Of a stretch of DNA of 64,000 nt, positions 34,714-44,288 are shown piece by piece. The position numbers and the translations under genes are program-made. How positions within the stretch are numbered: the stretch's first letter is position 1; every line of letters starts with the position of its first letter. This DNA comes from Azotobacter bryophylli (GTDB lineage Bacteria > Pseudomonadota > Gammaproteobacteria > Pseudomonadales > Pseudomonadaceae). Below the pieces are notes generated by a model. It was given only the letters and a program-made list of their open reading frames with translations, did no database searches and was not told the DNA's origin. The stretch is from assembly GCF_042643485.1 (NCBI RefSeq), contig NZ_JBHRSJ010000017.1:81308-145307 (forward strand), written 5' to 3'.

Positions 34714-37700
34714 ATGGCCACGACCACCCTGGGCGTCAAGCTGGACGAGGCGACCCGCGAGCGCCTCAAGGAAGCCGCGCGACGGATCGACCGCACGCCC
34801 CACTGGCTGATCCGCCAGGCGATCTACCGCTATCTGGAGAGCCTGGAGCGCGGGCAGGAGACGCCCGCGCCGCAGGACCCGGCGGAGGCGGACGACGACG
34901 AGGGCTCGGAAGCCGGACAACCCTGCCAGCCGTTCCTCGCATTCGCCCGGAGCATCCTGCCGCAGTCGGTGACGCGCGCGGCGATCACCGCCGCCTGGCG
35001 CCGTCCCGAGCCGGAGGTCGTGCCGCTGCTGCTGGAGCAGGCGCGCCTGCCGACCGGGCAGGCCGTGGCCGCCCGGCAGCTGGCCCGCCGGCTGGCCGAG
35101 GGCCTGCGCCGGCGGAAGAGCGCCAGCGGCCGGGCCGGGCTGGTGCAGGGGCTGCTGCAGGAGTTCTCCCTGTCGAGCCAGGAGGGCGTGGCCCTGATGT
35201 GCCTGGCCGAGGCGCTGCTGCGCATCCCCGACAAGGGCACCCGCGACGCGCTGATCCGCGACAAGATCAGCGCCGGCAACTGGCAGCAGCACCTGGGCCA
35301 CAGCCCCTCGCCGTTCGTCAACGCCGCCTCCTGGGGCCTGCTCATCACCGGCAGGCTGGTCTCCACCCACACCGAGACCGGCCTGTCGCACGCACTCAAC
35401 CGGCTGATCGGCAAGAGCGGCGAGCCGGTGATCCGCAAGGGCGTGGACATGGCCATGCGCCTGATGGGCGAGCAGTTCGTCAGCGGCGAGACCATCGCCG
35501 AGGCCTTGGCCAATGCCGGCCGGCTGGAGGCCCGGGGTTTCCGCCATTCCTACGACATGCTCGGCGAGGCGGCCCTGACCGAGGCCGACGCGCAGCGCTA
35601 TCTGGCCGCCTACGAACAGGCGATCCACGCCATCGGCACGGCCTCCGGCGGGCGCGGCATCTACGATGGGCCGGGCATATCCATCAAGCTCTCGGCGCTG
35701 CACCCGCGCTACGGCCGCGCCCAGCACCAGCGACTGATGGACGAACTCTATCCGCGTCTGGCGGGCCTCGCCCGGCTGGCCCGTCGCTACGACATCGGCC
35801 TGAACGTCGACGCCGAGGAGGCCGACCGCCTGGAGCCGTCCCTGGACCTGCTCGAGCGGTTGTGCTTCGAGCCGGAGCTACGCGGCTGGAACGGCATCGG
35901 CTTCGTGGTCCAGGCCTACCAGAAGCGCTGCCCCCAAGTGATCGACCATCTGATCGACCTGGCCCGGCGCAGCGGCCACCGTCTGATGGTGCGCCTGGTC
36001 AAGGGCGCCTACTGGGACAGCGAGATCAAGCGCGCGCAGATCGACGGCCTGGAGGGCTACCCGGTGTATACCCGCAAGGTCCACACCGACGTCTCCTACC
36101 TCGCCTGCGCACGCCGCCTGCTGGCGGTGCCGGAGGCCGTCTACCCGCAGTTCGCCACCCACAACGCGCAGACCCTGGCCAGCGTCTACCACCTGGCCGG
36201 GCCCGGCTACCATCCCGGCCAGTACGAGTTCCAGTGCCTGCACGGCATGGGCGAGCCGCTCTACGAGCAGGTGGTGGGGCCGGTGACCGACGGCGGGCTG
36301 GACCGCCCGTGCCGGATCTACGCGCCGGTCGGCAGCCACGAGACCCTGCTCGCCTACCTGGTGCGCCGCCTGCTGGAGAACGGCGCCAACACCTCCTTCG
36401 TCAACCGCATCGCCGACCCCGCCGTCTCCCTCGACGCGCTGCTCGAGGAGCCGGTCATGGCGGTCGAGCGGGCCGCGCTGCGCGAGGGCGCGCCGGGCCT
36501 GCCGCACCCGCGCATCCCGCTGCCCCGCCAGCTGTACGGCGACGAGCGGCTCAACTCCGGCGGCATCGACCTGGCCAACGAGCAGCGCCTGGCCTCGCTG
36601 TCCGGCGCCCTGCTCGGCAGTGCCCGGCAGGACTGGCGCGCCCGGCCGCTCCTGGCCGGCGAGGTGGCCGACGGCCCCTGGCTGGAGGTGCGCAACCCGG
36701 CCGACCGGCGCGACCTCGTCGGCCACGTGCAGGTCGCCACGCCGGCCGATGTCGAGTGCGCCCTGACCGCCGCCCAGGCCGCCGCGCCGATCTGGCAGGC
36801 CACCCCGCCGGGCGAGCGGGCCGGGGCACTGGAGCGCGCCGCCGAGCTGCTGGAGGAGCGCATGCAGCCGCTGATCGGCCTGCTGGTGCGGGAGGCCGGC
36901 AAGACCTTCGCCAACGGCGTCGGCGAGGTACGCGAGGCGGTGGACTTCCTGCGCTACTACGCGGCCCAGGTCCGCGCCGACTTCGCCAACGACAGCCACC
37001 GGCCGCTGGGCCCGGTGGTCTGCATCAGCCCGTGGAACTTCCCCCTGGCGATCTTCGTCGGCCAGGTGGCCGCGGCCCTGGCCGCCGGCAACACGGTGCT
37101 GGCCAAGCCCTCCGAGCAGACCCCGCTGATCGCCGCCCAGGCCGTGGCGATCCTGCACCAAGCCGGGGTCCCGGCCGGCGCGCTGCAGCTGCTGCCGGGC
37201 GAGGGCGGGGTGGTCGGCGACGCCCTGGTGCGAGACGAGCGCATCCGCGGGGTGATGTTCACCGGCTCCACCGAGGTCGCAGGCAGCATCGCCCGCCAGC
37301 TGGCCGGACGCCTGGACGCCCGCGGCCGGCCGCTGCCGCTGATCGCCGAAACCGGCGGGCAGAACGCCATGATCGTCGACTCCTCGGCCCTCGCCGAGCA
37401 GGTGGTGCAGGACGTCATCGCTTCCGCCTTCGACAGCGCCGGCCAGCGCTGCTCGGCGCTGCGCGTGCTGTGCGTGCAGGAGGACGCGGCCGAGCGGGTA
37501 CTGGCGATGCTGGAAGGGGCCATGGCCGAATGCCGGCTGGGCAACCCGGACGACCTGGCCACCGACATCGGCCCGGTGATCGACGCCGAGGCCCAGACCG
37601 CTCTGGAGCGGCACATCGCCCGGATGCGCGACAAGGGCCGCAGGGTCGTGCGGATCGCCCGCAGCGACGGCCCGGAGCTGGCCCGCGGCACCTTCGTCGT

Positions 37701-38673
37701 GCCGACCCTGATCGAGCTGGAAAGCCTGGACGAGCTGGAGGGCGAGGTCTTCGGCCCGGTGCTGCACGTGCTGCGCTACTCGCGCGCGCAGCTGCCACAG
37801 TTGCTGGAGTGGATCGACGCCAGCGGCTACGGCCTGACCCTGGGCCTGCACACGCGCATCGACGAGACCATCGCCCGGGTGGTGGAGAAGGCGCGGGTCG
37901 GCAATCTCTACGTCAACCGCAACATGATCGGCGCCGTGGTCGGCGTGCAGCCGTTCGGCGGCGAGGGGCTGTCCGGCACCGGACCCAAGGCCGGCGGGCC
38001 GCTGTACCTGTACCGCCTGCTGGCGACCTGCCCGGCGGAGGGGCCGGCCGCCACCTTCGCCCGTCTGGACGCCCGGGGCCAGGCCGACGACCGCGGGCGC
38101 GAACGTCTCGCCCCGCGCAGCCGCCTGCCGCTGACGGCCCTGCAGGAGTGGGCGCAAGAGCGGGACGATCCGGCCCTGGCCGAAGCCTGCGAACGCTTCG
38201 CCGCACGCTCGCAGAGCGGCCTGAGCCGCCTGCTGCCGGGCCCCACCGGCGAGCGCGACAGCTACACGCTGCTGCCCCGCGAGCGGGTGCTCTGCCTCGC
38301 CGACGACCAGCGCGACTGCCTGATCCAGCTCGCCGCGCTGCTTGCGGTGGGCTGCCGGGCGTTGTGGCCGGACGACGCGACCGGCCGGGCGCTGCTCAGC
38401 CAGCTGCCGGCCGCGGTGCAGGCCTGCATCGAGCCGGTCGCCGACTGGCGGGACCCGGCGCTGGCCTGCGACGCCGTGCTGCACCACGGCGACGGCGACC
38501 GGCTGCGCGAGGTCTGCCGGCGGATGGCGGCCCGCCCCGGGCCCATCGTCGGCGTGACCGGGCTGGCCCGCGGCGAGGCGGAGATTCCGCTGGAGCGCCT
38601 GCTGGTCGAGCGTTCGCTGAGCGTCAACAGCGCCGCGGCCGGCGGCAACGCCAGCCTGATGACCCTCGGCTGA
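34714..38673 (+). CDS. putA: Trifunctional proline utilisation protein PutA
   Basis: This 1319-residue enzyme oxidises proline to glutamate and can repress its own gene. Residues 1-50 form a ribbon-helix-helix DNA-binding domain ('TTLGVKLDEATRERLKEAAR'). The proline dehydrogenase barrel (about 260-570) shows 'RLVKGAYWDSEIKRAQ' and 'ATHNAQTLASVYHLAG'. The P5C dehydrogenase domain (about 650-1120) has 'ISPWNFPLAIFVGQV', the catalytic Glu in 'AETGGQNAMIVDSSA' and the catalytic Cys in 'SAFDSAGQRCSALRVL'. The start at 34714 follows AGGGCAAGG and gives the expected RHH N-terminus. Proline is therefore the likely inducer. Confidence 0.96.
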   Translation: MATTTLGVKLDEATRERLKEAARRIDRTPHWLIRQAIYRYLESLERGQETPAPQDPAEADDDEGSEAGQPCQPFLAFARSILPQSVTRAAITAAWRRPEPEVVPLLLEQARLPTGQAVAARQLARRLAEGLRRRKSASGRAGLVQGLLQEFSLSSQEGVALMCLAEALLRIPDKGTRDALIRDKISAGNWQQHLGHSPSPFVNAASWGLLITGRLVSTHTETGLSHALNRLIGKSGEPVIRKGVDMAMRLMGEQFVSGETIAEALANAGRLEARGFRHSYDMLGEAALTEADAQRYLAAYEQAIHAIGTASGGRGIYDGPGISIKLSALHPRYGRAQHQRLMDELYPRLAGLARLARRYDIGLNVDAEEADRLEPSLDLLERLCFEPELRGWNGIGFVVQAYQKRCPQVIDHLIDLARRSGHRLMVRLVKGAYWDSEIKRAQIDGLEGYPVYTRKVHTDVSYLACARRLLAVPEAVYPQFATHNAQTLASVYHLAGPGYHPGQYEFQCLHGMGEPLYEQVVGPVTDGGLDRPCRIYAPVGSHETLLAYLVRRLLENGANTSFVNRIADPAVSLDALLEEPVMAVERAALREGAPGLPHPRIPLPRQLYGDERLNSGGIDLANEQRLASLSGALLGSARQDWRARPLLAGEVADGPWLEVRNPADRRDLVGHVQVATPADVECALTAAQAAAPIWQATPPGERAGALERAAELLEERMQPLIGLLVREAGKTFANGVGEVREAVDFLRYYAAQVRADFANDSHRPLGPVVCISPWNFPLAIFVGQVAAALAAGNTVLAKPSEQTPLIAAQAVAILHQAGVPAGALQLLPGEGGVVGDALVRDERIRGVMFTGSTEVAGSIARQLAGRLDARGRPLPLIAETGGQNAMIVDSSALAEQVVQDVIASAFDSAGQRCSALRVLCVQEDAAERVLAMLEGAMAECRLGNPDDLATDIGPVIDAEAQTALERHIARMRDKGRRVVRIARSDGPELARGTFVVPTLIELESLDELEGEVFGPVLHVLRYSRAQLPQLLEWIDASGYGLTLGLHTRIDETIARVVEKARVGNLYVNRNMIGAVVGVQPFGGEGLSGTGPKAGGPLYLYRLLATCPAEGPAATFARLDARGQADDRGRERLAPRSRLPLTALQEWAQERDDPALAEACERFAARSQSGLSRLLPGPTGERDSYTLLPRERVLCLADDQRDCLIQLAALLAVGCRALWPDDATGRALLSQLPAAVQACIEPVADWRDPALACDAVLHHGDGDRLREVCRRMAARPGPIVGVTGLARGEAEIPLERLLVERSLSVNSAAAGGNASLMTLG

Positions 38674-38744
38674 GCCGGGCCGGCGCTATTGCGCCGGCCG
38701 CGCCGGTCCGTGACGATACCGGCTCCCCACACGGAGACTTACCC

Positions 38745-39287
38745 ATGACCATCAGAACCTTCCAGGGCATCGCCCCGACGCTGGGCGAGCGGGTTTTCGT
38801 CGACGCCTCGGCCGTGGTGCTCGGCGACGTGGAGATCGGCGACGACAGCTCGGTCTGGCCGCAGGTGGCGATCCGCGGCGACGTGAATCGCATCCGCATC
38901 GGCGCACGCAGCAGCATCCAGGACGGCAGCGTGCTGCACGTCACCCACGCCGGGCAGTTCAACCCGGACGGCTTTGCCCTGACCATCGGCGACGACGTGA
39001 CCGTCGGCCACAAGGTGACCCTGCACGGCTGCCGCATCGGCGACCGCGTGCTGGTCGGCATGGGCGCCATCGTCCTGGACGGCGCGGTGGTGGAGGACGA
39101 GGTGATCATCGGCGCCGGCAGCCTGGTGCCGCCGGGCAAGACGCTTGAAAGCGGCTACCTGTACGTCGGCAGCCCGGTCAAGCAGGCCAGGGCGCTGAGC
39201 GACAAGGAACGCGCCTTCTTCGCCTACAGCGCGGCCAACTACGTCAAGCTCAAGGACCAGCACCTGGCCGAGGGTTTCGACCGCTAG
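38745..39287 (+). CDS. Gamma-carbonic-anhydrase-like (YrdA/PaaY family) hexapeptide-repeat protein
   Basis: This 180-residue left-handed beta-helix protein has hexapeptide repeats such as 'VVLGDVEIGDDSSVWPQVAI' and 'VGHKVTLHGCRIGDRVLVGM'. The His residues expected for metal binding between subunits are present in 'SVLHVTHAGQF' and 'VTVGHKVTLHGC'. The family has variable carbonic anhydrase activity. It lies 71 bases after putA and may be cotranscribed. It is convergent with the porin, with a GC palindrome (39289-39300) in the 17-base gap. Confidence 0.88.
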   Translation: MTIRTFQGIAPTLGERVFVDASAVVLGDVEIGDDSSVWPQVAIRGDVNRIRIGARSSIQDGSVLHVTHAGQFNPDGFALTIGDDVTVGHKVTLHGCRIGDRVLVGMGAIVLDGAVVEDEVIIGAGSLVPPGKTLESGYLYVGSPVKQARALSDKERAFFAYSAANYVKLKDQHLAEGFDR

Positions 39288-39304
39288 AAGCGCCCGGGCG
39301 CCTC

Positions 39305-40711
39305 TCAGAACATCAGGGAGGTGCGCAGGGAAACGAACTGGGCGTTGCGGCCCCCCGCGTTGCGGATCGCCGGACCGACGTCGTAGTACAGGTACTCGAG
39401 GTCGACGGTGAGGTTCTCCGCCGCCGCCCAGCGCGCGAACATGTCGTAGGACATGCCCATGTGCCTCCCCGACGCCTTGCCGGTCCCCGCCAGGGGATTC
39501 ATGCCCGGCAGGTAGACGGCGTCGTTCTCGGTCTCCCGCCACAGGGACAGGGTGGTCAGCGAGACGGTCAGGTCGCGCCGCGGCGAGACGACGAACTGCG
39601 GGCCGACCGAGATCAGGTTGGCCAGGGTGGTGAGGCTGGCCTCGCCGAAGAACTTGCCGTTGGCCGGGAACAGCGGGTCGAAGGTGTTGCTTTCCCCGTC
39701 GTTCGGGTTGTCGTCGCCGCTGGCGGCGTTGAAATGCAGCGCCACGCCCGGATGCCACGTTACGTCGCGCAGGGTATGGCCGACGGTACCGGCGGTGGCC
39801 CAGGCGCGGATGTCGGTGTCGCCCAACGTGCCGAACTGGTACATGGCGTCCCAGCTGAAATCCACTCTAGCCACGCTGCCGTGCAGACGGTTGCCCAGGG
39901 TATGGCGATCCTCCTCGCCGCTGACCCCGTCGAGCCGGCGCCAGTCGCGCTGGTAGCTGTAGGCGTAGAGGTCGTCCTTGATCCCGCCTGCGACCGGCAG
40001 CGTGGCGTAGATGCCGTAGAAGTCCCCGGCGTCCTTGGAGCTGTCGTTGAACGAGCCCAGGCGCACGTTGGCGACCGGGCGCACGGCGAACACATCCACC
40101 TTGTAGCCGGCGGCGTTGCCGTATTGCAGGAGGGCGCCGTCGAAGCTCTGGCGCACGTTGGGAATGGCGCGGGTGGCGATCATGGTCTGGTTGCCGTAGG
40201 TCATTTCCTGGCGGCCGACCCGGGCGATCAGCGTGCCGTCTCCGGGGGAGGGCAGCCTGACGTCGACGAAGGCCTGGTGGATCTCGTTGCCGCTCTGGTC
40301 GTACGGCGAGAACACCTCCTTGCTCCAGGAATCGGTGTTCTCGAACTGCACGAAGGCGCGCAGCGCATCGTCGAAGAGATGCAGGTCGGCATGCACCTGC
40401 AGGCGCTGCTGCAGATAGTCGTCGTCGTGCACGCCCTTCAGGCCGAAGGCCGGCTCGTTCACGCTGTCGAAGCGATAGCGCAGCTCGCCGCCCAGCTGCA
40501 GCCAGGACGAATTTCCCAGGCGAATGCGGCGCAGCGGATCGAGCAGGCCGCCGTAGCGGTTCGACTCGGCGAGGTAGGGATACTTGTCGAGAAAATGCGG
40601 ATACGCCGGGCGACGTGGCTTGGGCGGACCGTCCGCGGCGAAGGAGGCGCAAGGGCAAAGGGCAGCCGCCAGGGCGAGCAGCCCTGCAGCGAGGCATGGA
40701 TTCTGTTTCAT
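39305..40711 (-). CDS. Outer-membrane porin of the alginate-export (AlgE-like) family
   Basis: This 468-residue beta-barrel has a signal peptide (to about residue 25, 'ALCPCASFA'). Many alternating strands are seen, such as 'WLQLGGELRYRFDSVNEPAF' and 'QRLQVHADLHLFDDALRAFV', and the last strand ends 'VSLRTSLMF' with the C-terminal Phe used for barrel assembly. It matches the alginate_exp domain family rather than OprD. It lies last in the gentisate cluster on the same strand, so it may admit 3-hydroxybenzoate or gentisate. The 166-base gap before it may hold a separate promoter. Confidence 0.82.
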   Translation of the reverse strand: MKQNPCLAAGLLALAAALCPCASFAADGPPKPRRPAYPHFLDKYPYLAESNRYGGLLDPLRRIRLGNSSWLQLGGELRYRFDSVNEPAFGLKGVHDDDYLQQRLQVHADLHLFDDALRAFVQFENTDSWSKEVFSPYDQSGNEIHQAFVDVRLPSPGDGTLIARVGRQEMTYGNQTMIATRAIPNVRQSFDGALLQYGNAAGYKVDVFAVRPVANVRLGSFNDSSKDAGDFYGIYATLPVAGGIKDDLYAYSYQRDWRRLDGVSGEEDRHTLGNRLHGSVARVDFSWDAMYQFGTLGDTDIRAWATAGTVGHTLRDVTWHPGVALHFNAASGDDNPNDGESNTFDPLFPANGKFFGEASLTTLANLISVGPQFVVSPRRDLTVSLTTLSLWRETENDAVYLPGMNPLAGTGKASGRHMGMSYDMFARWAAAENLTVDLEYLYYDVGPAIRNAGGRNAQFVSLRTSLMF

Positions 40712-40877
40712 CGGGTGTTGTTTTTATAGTCGGGCGTCGACGGCGCACGAGGTGGTCGCCACCGGCCTGGCCGGCAGGCACGGGCCGGCCCGGTTCAAGG
40801 CATGGGCCTGCGCCCCCGCCCTCCTGCGGAAGGCGGGGTAGAAGGCTCTTCAGGGGTTCGGGAGTGCAGCGTGCGGA

Positions 40878-42092
40878 TCAGCGACCGCCCTGCATGCAGT
40901 TGTCCACGTTCCAGCCGTACAGCCACTGCAGGGCGTCGTAGAACTGCTCCTGGGTGCGACCGACCCACAGGTTGTTGCGTATCTGCCGCTCGACGCCCTT
41001 GGCGTGGTAGATGCGGCCCATTTCCCGGGCCGAAAGCACCACGCGGCCGGTGCGCGGAATGCGGATCGACTCGTAGAGACGGAAGGCCTTCTCCAGGTCG
41101 TTACCGCAGGTCCTGATCGCCTGCCCCAGGGTCACGGCGTCTTCCAGCGCCATGCAGGCACCCTGCGCCAGGTACTGGGTCATCGGGTGCGCGGCATCGC
41201 CGAGGATGGTGGCGCGGCCTTCGCCCCACTTCTCCACCGGATCGCGGTCGGCGGTGGCCCAGCGGCGCCAGGACTTCGGACGGTCGAGCATCTGCCGCGG
41301 ACGCGGATGGACGCCCTCGAAGTAGGACAGCACCTCTTCCTTGCTGCCCTCGGTGACGCTCCACTCTTCCTTGTCGCGGCTGTGGAAGGTCACCACCAGG
41401 TTGTACTGCTTGCCGCCGCGCAGCGGGTAGTGCACCAGGTGGCAGTGCGGGCCAGCCCAGACCACCGGGGCGTTGATGCGCAGGTCTTCCGGCATGTCCT
41501 CCAGATCCACCACGGCGCGGTAGACCACGTGGCCGGTGACGCGGGCGGCGTCGCCGACCAGGCGCTCGCGGACCACGGACTTGACGCCGTCGCAGCCGAT
41601 CACGGCATCGGCCTCGTAGCGGTTGCCGTGCTGGTCGGTCAGGACCACGCCGTCACCCTTCAGCTCCATGTCGACGATGCGGGTGTGGGTCTTGAAGGTG
41701 ATCAGCGGGTGCTTCTCCACCGCCTCGAGGATCGACAGGTGGATGTCGGCCCGGTGGATCACGCCGTAGGGGTTGCCGAAGCGGGTACGGAAGGCCGGAC
41801 CGACGTCGACCTTGGCGATCTCGTGGGCATCGACCGCATCCATCATCAGCAGGTAGTCGGGGAATACCGAGCGGTTACGGGCGGCCTCGCCGACGCCCAG
41901 GGCATCCAGAGCGGCGTAGGCGTTCGGGCCGAGCTGGATGCCGGCGCCGATCTCGCCGATCTGCTCGGCCTGCTCCAGCAGCAGGACCTCGATGCCCTGC
42001 TGGGTCAGCGCCATGGCTGCCGCCAGGCCGCCGATACCACCGCCGATGACGATGACCTTTTGTTGTGCTTGTTTTTGTGCTTCGGTACTCAT
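40878..42092 (-). CDS. mhbM: 3-hydroxybenzoate 6-monooxygenase (FAD-dependent)
   Basis: This 404-residue class A flavoprotein hydroxylates 3-hydroxybenzoate to gentisate with NADH and O2. The FAD-binding 'VIVIGGGIGGLAAAMALTQQ' lies near the N-terminus, the DG motif is 'DAVIGCDGVKSVVRERLVG', and the second FAD motif is 'GRATILGDAAHPMTQYLAQG'. The start at 42092 has GGAG upstream. The assignment depends on family resemblance plus its place with gentisate dioxygenase, maleylpyruvate isomerase and fumarylpyruvate hydrolase. A salicylate 5-hydroxylase-type flavoenzyme cannot be fully excluded. Confidence 0.85.
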   Translation of the reverse strand: MSTEAQKQAQQKVIVIGGGIGGLAAAMALTQQGIEVLLLEQAEQIGEIGAGIQLGPNAYAALDALGVGEAARNRSVFPDYLLMMDAVDAHEIAKVDVGPAFRTRFGNPYGVIHRADIHLSILEAVEKHPLITFKTHTRIVDMELKGDGVVLTDQHGNRYEADAVIGCDGVKSVVRERLVGDAARVTGHVVYRAVVDLEDMPEDLRINAPVVWAGPHCHLVHYPLRGGKQYNLVVTFHSRDKEEWSVTEGSKEEVLSYFEGVHPRPRQMLDRPKSWRRWATADRDPVEKWGEGRATILGDAAHPMTQYLAQGACMALEDAVTLGQAIRTCGNDLEKAFRLYESIRIPRTGRVVLSAREMGRIYHAKGVERQIRNNLWVGRTQEQFYDALQWLYGWNVDNCMQGGR

Positions 42093-42147
42093 GACTCTTC
42101 TCCTACTGTCCACGTGATTGGCTGGACGGACTTCGACTAGTGATGGT

Positions 42148-42789
42148 TCAAGCGACATAGTCCGGCTGGTTGTTCGGGGCCGCCTTCTGGAACGCAGGCT
42201 GTGCCTGGCAGTGCCGGTAGACGGACATGACGCGCTCGTAGGACTCCAGCTCGCAGCCCATGCGCAGGGCATTGGCCACCTGCGGCACCAAGCAGCAGTC
42301 GGCCAGGGTCGGCGTTTCGCCGAAGCAGTAGGGCCCCCGGCCGTGGCGGACCAGCAGGGCCTCGACCGCGCCCAGGCCCTCGGCGACCCAGTGCCTGTAC
42401 CAGGCCGACTTCTGCTCGTCGGTGACGCCCAGGACCTTCTGCAGATAGCCCAGCACCCGCAGGTTGTTGATCGGGTGGATGTCGCAGGCGATCAGATTGG
42501 CGATCTCCAGCACCCGGGCGCGGGCCAGGGCGTCCTCGGGGATCAGCCGCGGCTCGGGATGCCTGGCATCCAGGTAGTCGATGATCGCCAGCGACTGGCC
42601 GAGGGCGGTGCCATCCTCCTCCACCAGCAGCGGCACGCTGCCAGCGGGGTTGAGCGCGCGGTACTCGGCCGAGCGCTGCTCACCCGCCCGCAGGTTGACC
42701 CCGTGGTGCTCGTAGTCCAGCCCCTTCAGGGCGAGGGCGATGCGTACCCGGTAGGAGGTGGAGCTGTTGAAGAAGTTGTAGAGCTGCAT
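42148..42789 (-). CDS. mhbI: Glutathione-dependent maleylpyruvate isomerase (GST zeta class)
   Basis: This 213-residue GST-fold enzyme isomerises maleylpyruvate to fumarylpyruvate. The zeta-class active-site motif 'NSSTSYRVRIALALKG' lies at the N-terminus, and the glutathione-binding 'LNPAGSVPLLVEEDGTALGQ' and 'QSLAIIDYLDARHP' follow. Maleylacetoacetate isomerases are close relatives; the gentisate context decides for maleylpyruvate. It lies between the transporter (19 bases) and the monooxygenase (55 bases). Confidence 0.88.
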   Translation of the reverse strand: MQLYNFFNSSTSYRVRIALALKGLDYEHHGVNLRAGEQRSAEYRALNPAGSVPLLVEEDGTALGQSLAIIDYLDARHPEPRLIPEDALARARVLEIANLIACDIHPINNLRVLGYLQKVLGVTDEQKSAWYRHWVAEGLGAVEALLVRHGRGPYCFGETPTLADCCLVPQVANALRMGCELESYERVMSVYRHCQAQPAFQKAAPNNQPDYVA

Positions 42790-42808
42790 TCTGCGTTCCT
42801 ACCTTTCC

Positions 42809-44191
42809 TTAAGAGAGTTGCGGGGCGTTCTGGCCCACCGGCGCCTCCGCCGCGGCCCTGCGATAACGCAGCCCCATGAAGAAGATCGCCATGGCGGCCA
42901 ACAGCGCCGGCAGCATCAGCAGGGTGAAGATGTCGTCGAAGCCCATGCCCAGACCGAGCATCAGGCCGCCGCCCAGGCTACCGGTGACCGCGCCGATGCG
43001 GCCGACGCCGTGGGCCCAGCTGACGCCGGTGGCGCGGCTGGCGGTCGGATAGAACGACGCGGCCAGGGCGTTGGCGCCCACCTGCGAGCCGCTGACGCAC
43101 ACGCCCATGCCGGCCACGCAGACGATCAGGATCGTGTAGTGGTCGTAGTACTGGCCGATGCCGAACAGGAACACGGCGCCGGCGGCGTAGGCCACCATCA
43201 GGACCCTGTAGGGGTCGAGACGGTCCATGCTCGCGCCCAGGCCGATGGCGCCCAGGGTGCCGCCGATCTGGAACATCGCGCTGATCAGCGCCGCCTGGCT
43301 GAGATCCAGGCCGGTGTCCTTGATCAGGGTCGGCAGCCAGCTGGTCATCATGTAGATGATCAGCAGGCTCATGAAGAACGAAGTCCAGAGCATCAGGGTG
43401 CCGCGGCGCAGCATGCTGCCGAGGATCAGGCGGATCGGCGAAGCTCCGGTTTTGGCGTCATGCGGACCGTCCTGGATGTGGAAGCTGCCGTTCCAGTCTG
43501 CCGGCAGCAGCGCGATGCGCCCGAGGATGCGGGCGATGCGCGCGCCGCTGGCCTTGCGCTGGACCAGGAAGCGCGCCGACTCGGGCAGCAGCAGGATCAG
43601 CAGCGGCAGCAACGCCAGCGGCAGGATGCCGCCCATCAGCAGGATGCTGCGCCAGCCGAACATCGGCACCAGTTGCGCCGCCACCACGCCGCCGAGTGCG
43701 GAGCCGAGGGTGAAGCCGCAGAACATGCTGGTGACCATCAGCGAACGGCGCCGCTGCGGGCAGTATTCGGAGGTCAGCGTAATGGCGTTGGGCATCGCCC
43801 CGCCCAGGCCCAGGCCGGTGAGGAAACGCATCAGGGCCAGCGTTTCGACGCTGTCGGTGTAGGCGGCGGCCAGGCTCCAGCCTCCGAAGAACAGAACCGA
43901 GAAGGCCAGTACCGTCTTGCGCCCGAAGCGATCGGCCAGCGGGCCGGCGATGAAGGCGCCGAACATGAGGCCGAGCAGGGCGGCGCCGAGCACCGGATTG
44001 AGCTGGGCGGGGGTCAGCCCCCACTCGTCGCGCAGGGCCGGGGCGATGAAGCCGACCGCGGCGGTATCCAGCCCGTCGATGGCAGTAACCAGGAAACACA
44101 GCATCAGCACCAGCCACTGGAAGGGCGCGACCGGCTTGCTGTCGATGAAGTCCTGTACATCCACGCTATTTTTTTTGTCTGTGGAAGACAT
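42809..44191 (-). CDS. mhbT: Aromatic acid:H+ symporter (MFS, AAHS family)
   Basis: This 460-residue, 12-helix MFS transporter has the AAHS signature 'DGLDTAAVGFIAPALRDEWG' and the MFS loop 'GPLADRFGRKTVLAFSVLFF'. The sugar/acid symporter motif 'LLPESARFLVQRKA' lies before the long central loop. It resembles PcaK/BenK and should import 3-hydroxybenzoate or gentisate. The start at 44191 has CAGGAG. An A-run in codons 4-7 (Lys-Lys-Asn) gives a T8 tract on the plus strand, which is coding. Confidence 0.9.
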   Translation of the reverse strand: MSSTDKKNSVDVQDFIDSKPVAPFQWLVLMLCFLVTAIDGLDTAAVGFIAPALRDEWGLTPAQLNPVLGAALLGLMFGAFIAGPLADRFGRKTVLAFSVLFFGGWSLAAAYTDSVETLALMRFLTGLGLGGAMPNAITLTSEYCPQRRRSLMVTSMFCGFTLGSALGGVVAAQLVPMFGWRSILLMGGILPLALLPLLILLLPESARFLVQRKASGARIARILGRIALLPADWNGSFHIQDGPHDAKTGASPIRLILGSMLRRGTLMLWTSFFMSLLIIYMMTSWLPTLIKDTGLDLSQAALISAMFQIGGTLGAIGLGASMDRLDPYRVLMVAYAAGAVFLFGIGQYYDHYTILIVCVAGMGVCVSGSQVGANALAASFYPTASRATGVSWAHGVGRIGAVTGSLGGGLMLGLGMGFDDIFTLLMLPALLAAMAIFFMGLRYRRAAAEAPVGQNAPQLS

Positions 44192-44288
44192 GAGCACTCC
44201 TGAGGGCCGGCGCCAGGCGGCGACCACGGAATAATTGTTGGCAAATGAGAAAGGGCCGGCCAAGGCGGGCCGGCCCTGCACGCAAGGC

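Noticed and set aside
34543..39287. 1570-residue plus-strand open frame overlapping putA
   Set aside because: Out of frame with putA over most of its length and composed of Arg/Gly/Pro-rich shadow sequence; only its end coincides with the real gamma-CA-like gene.
39289..39300. GCGCCCGGGCGC palindrome between convergent gamma-CA-like and porin genes
   Set aside because: Could form a hairpin but has no T-tract on either strand, so it is not called a terminator.
44168..44175. T8 run resembling a terminator tail
   Set aside because: It is the complement of Lys/Asn codons in the MFS transporter N-terminus, with no hairpin before it.
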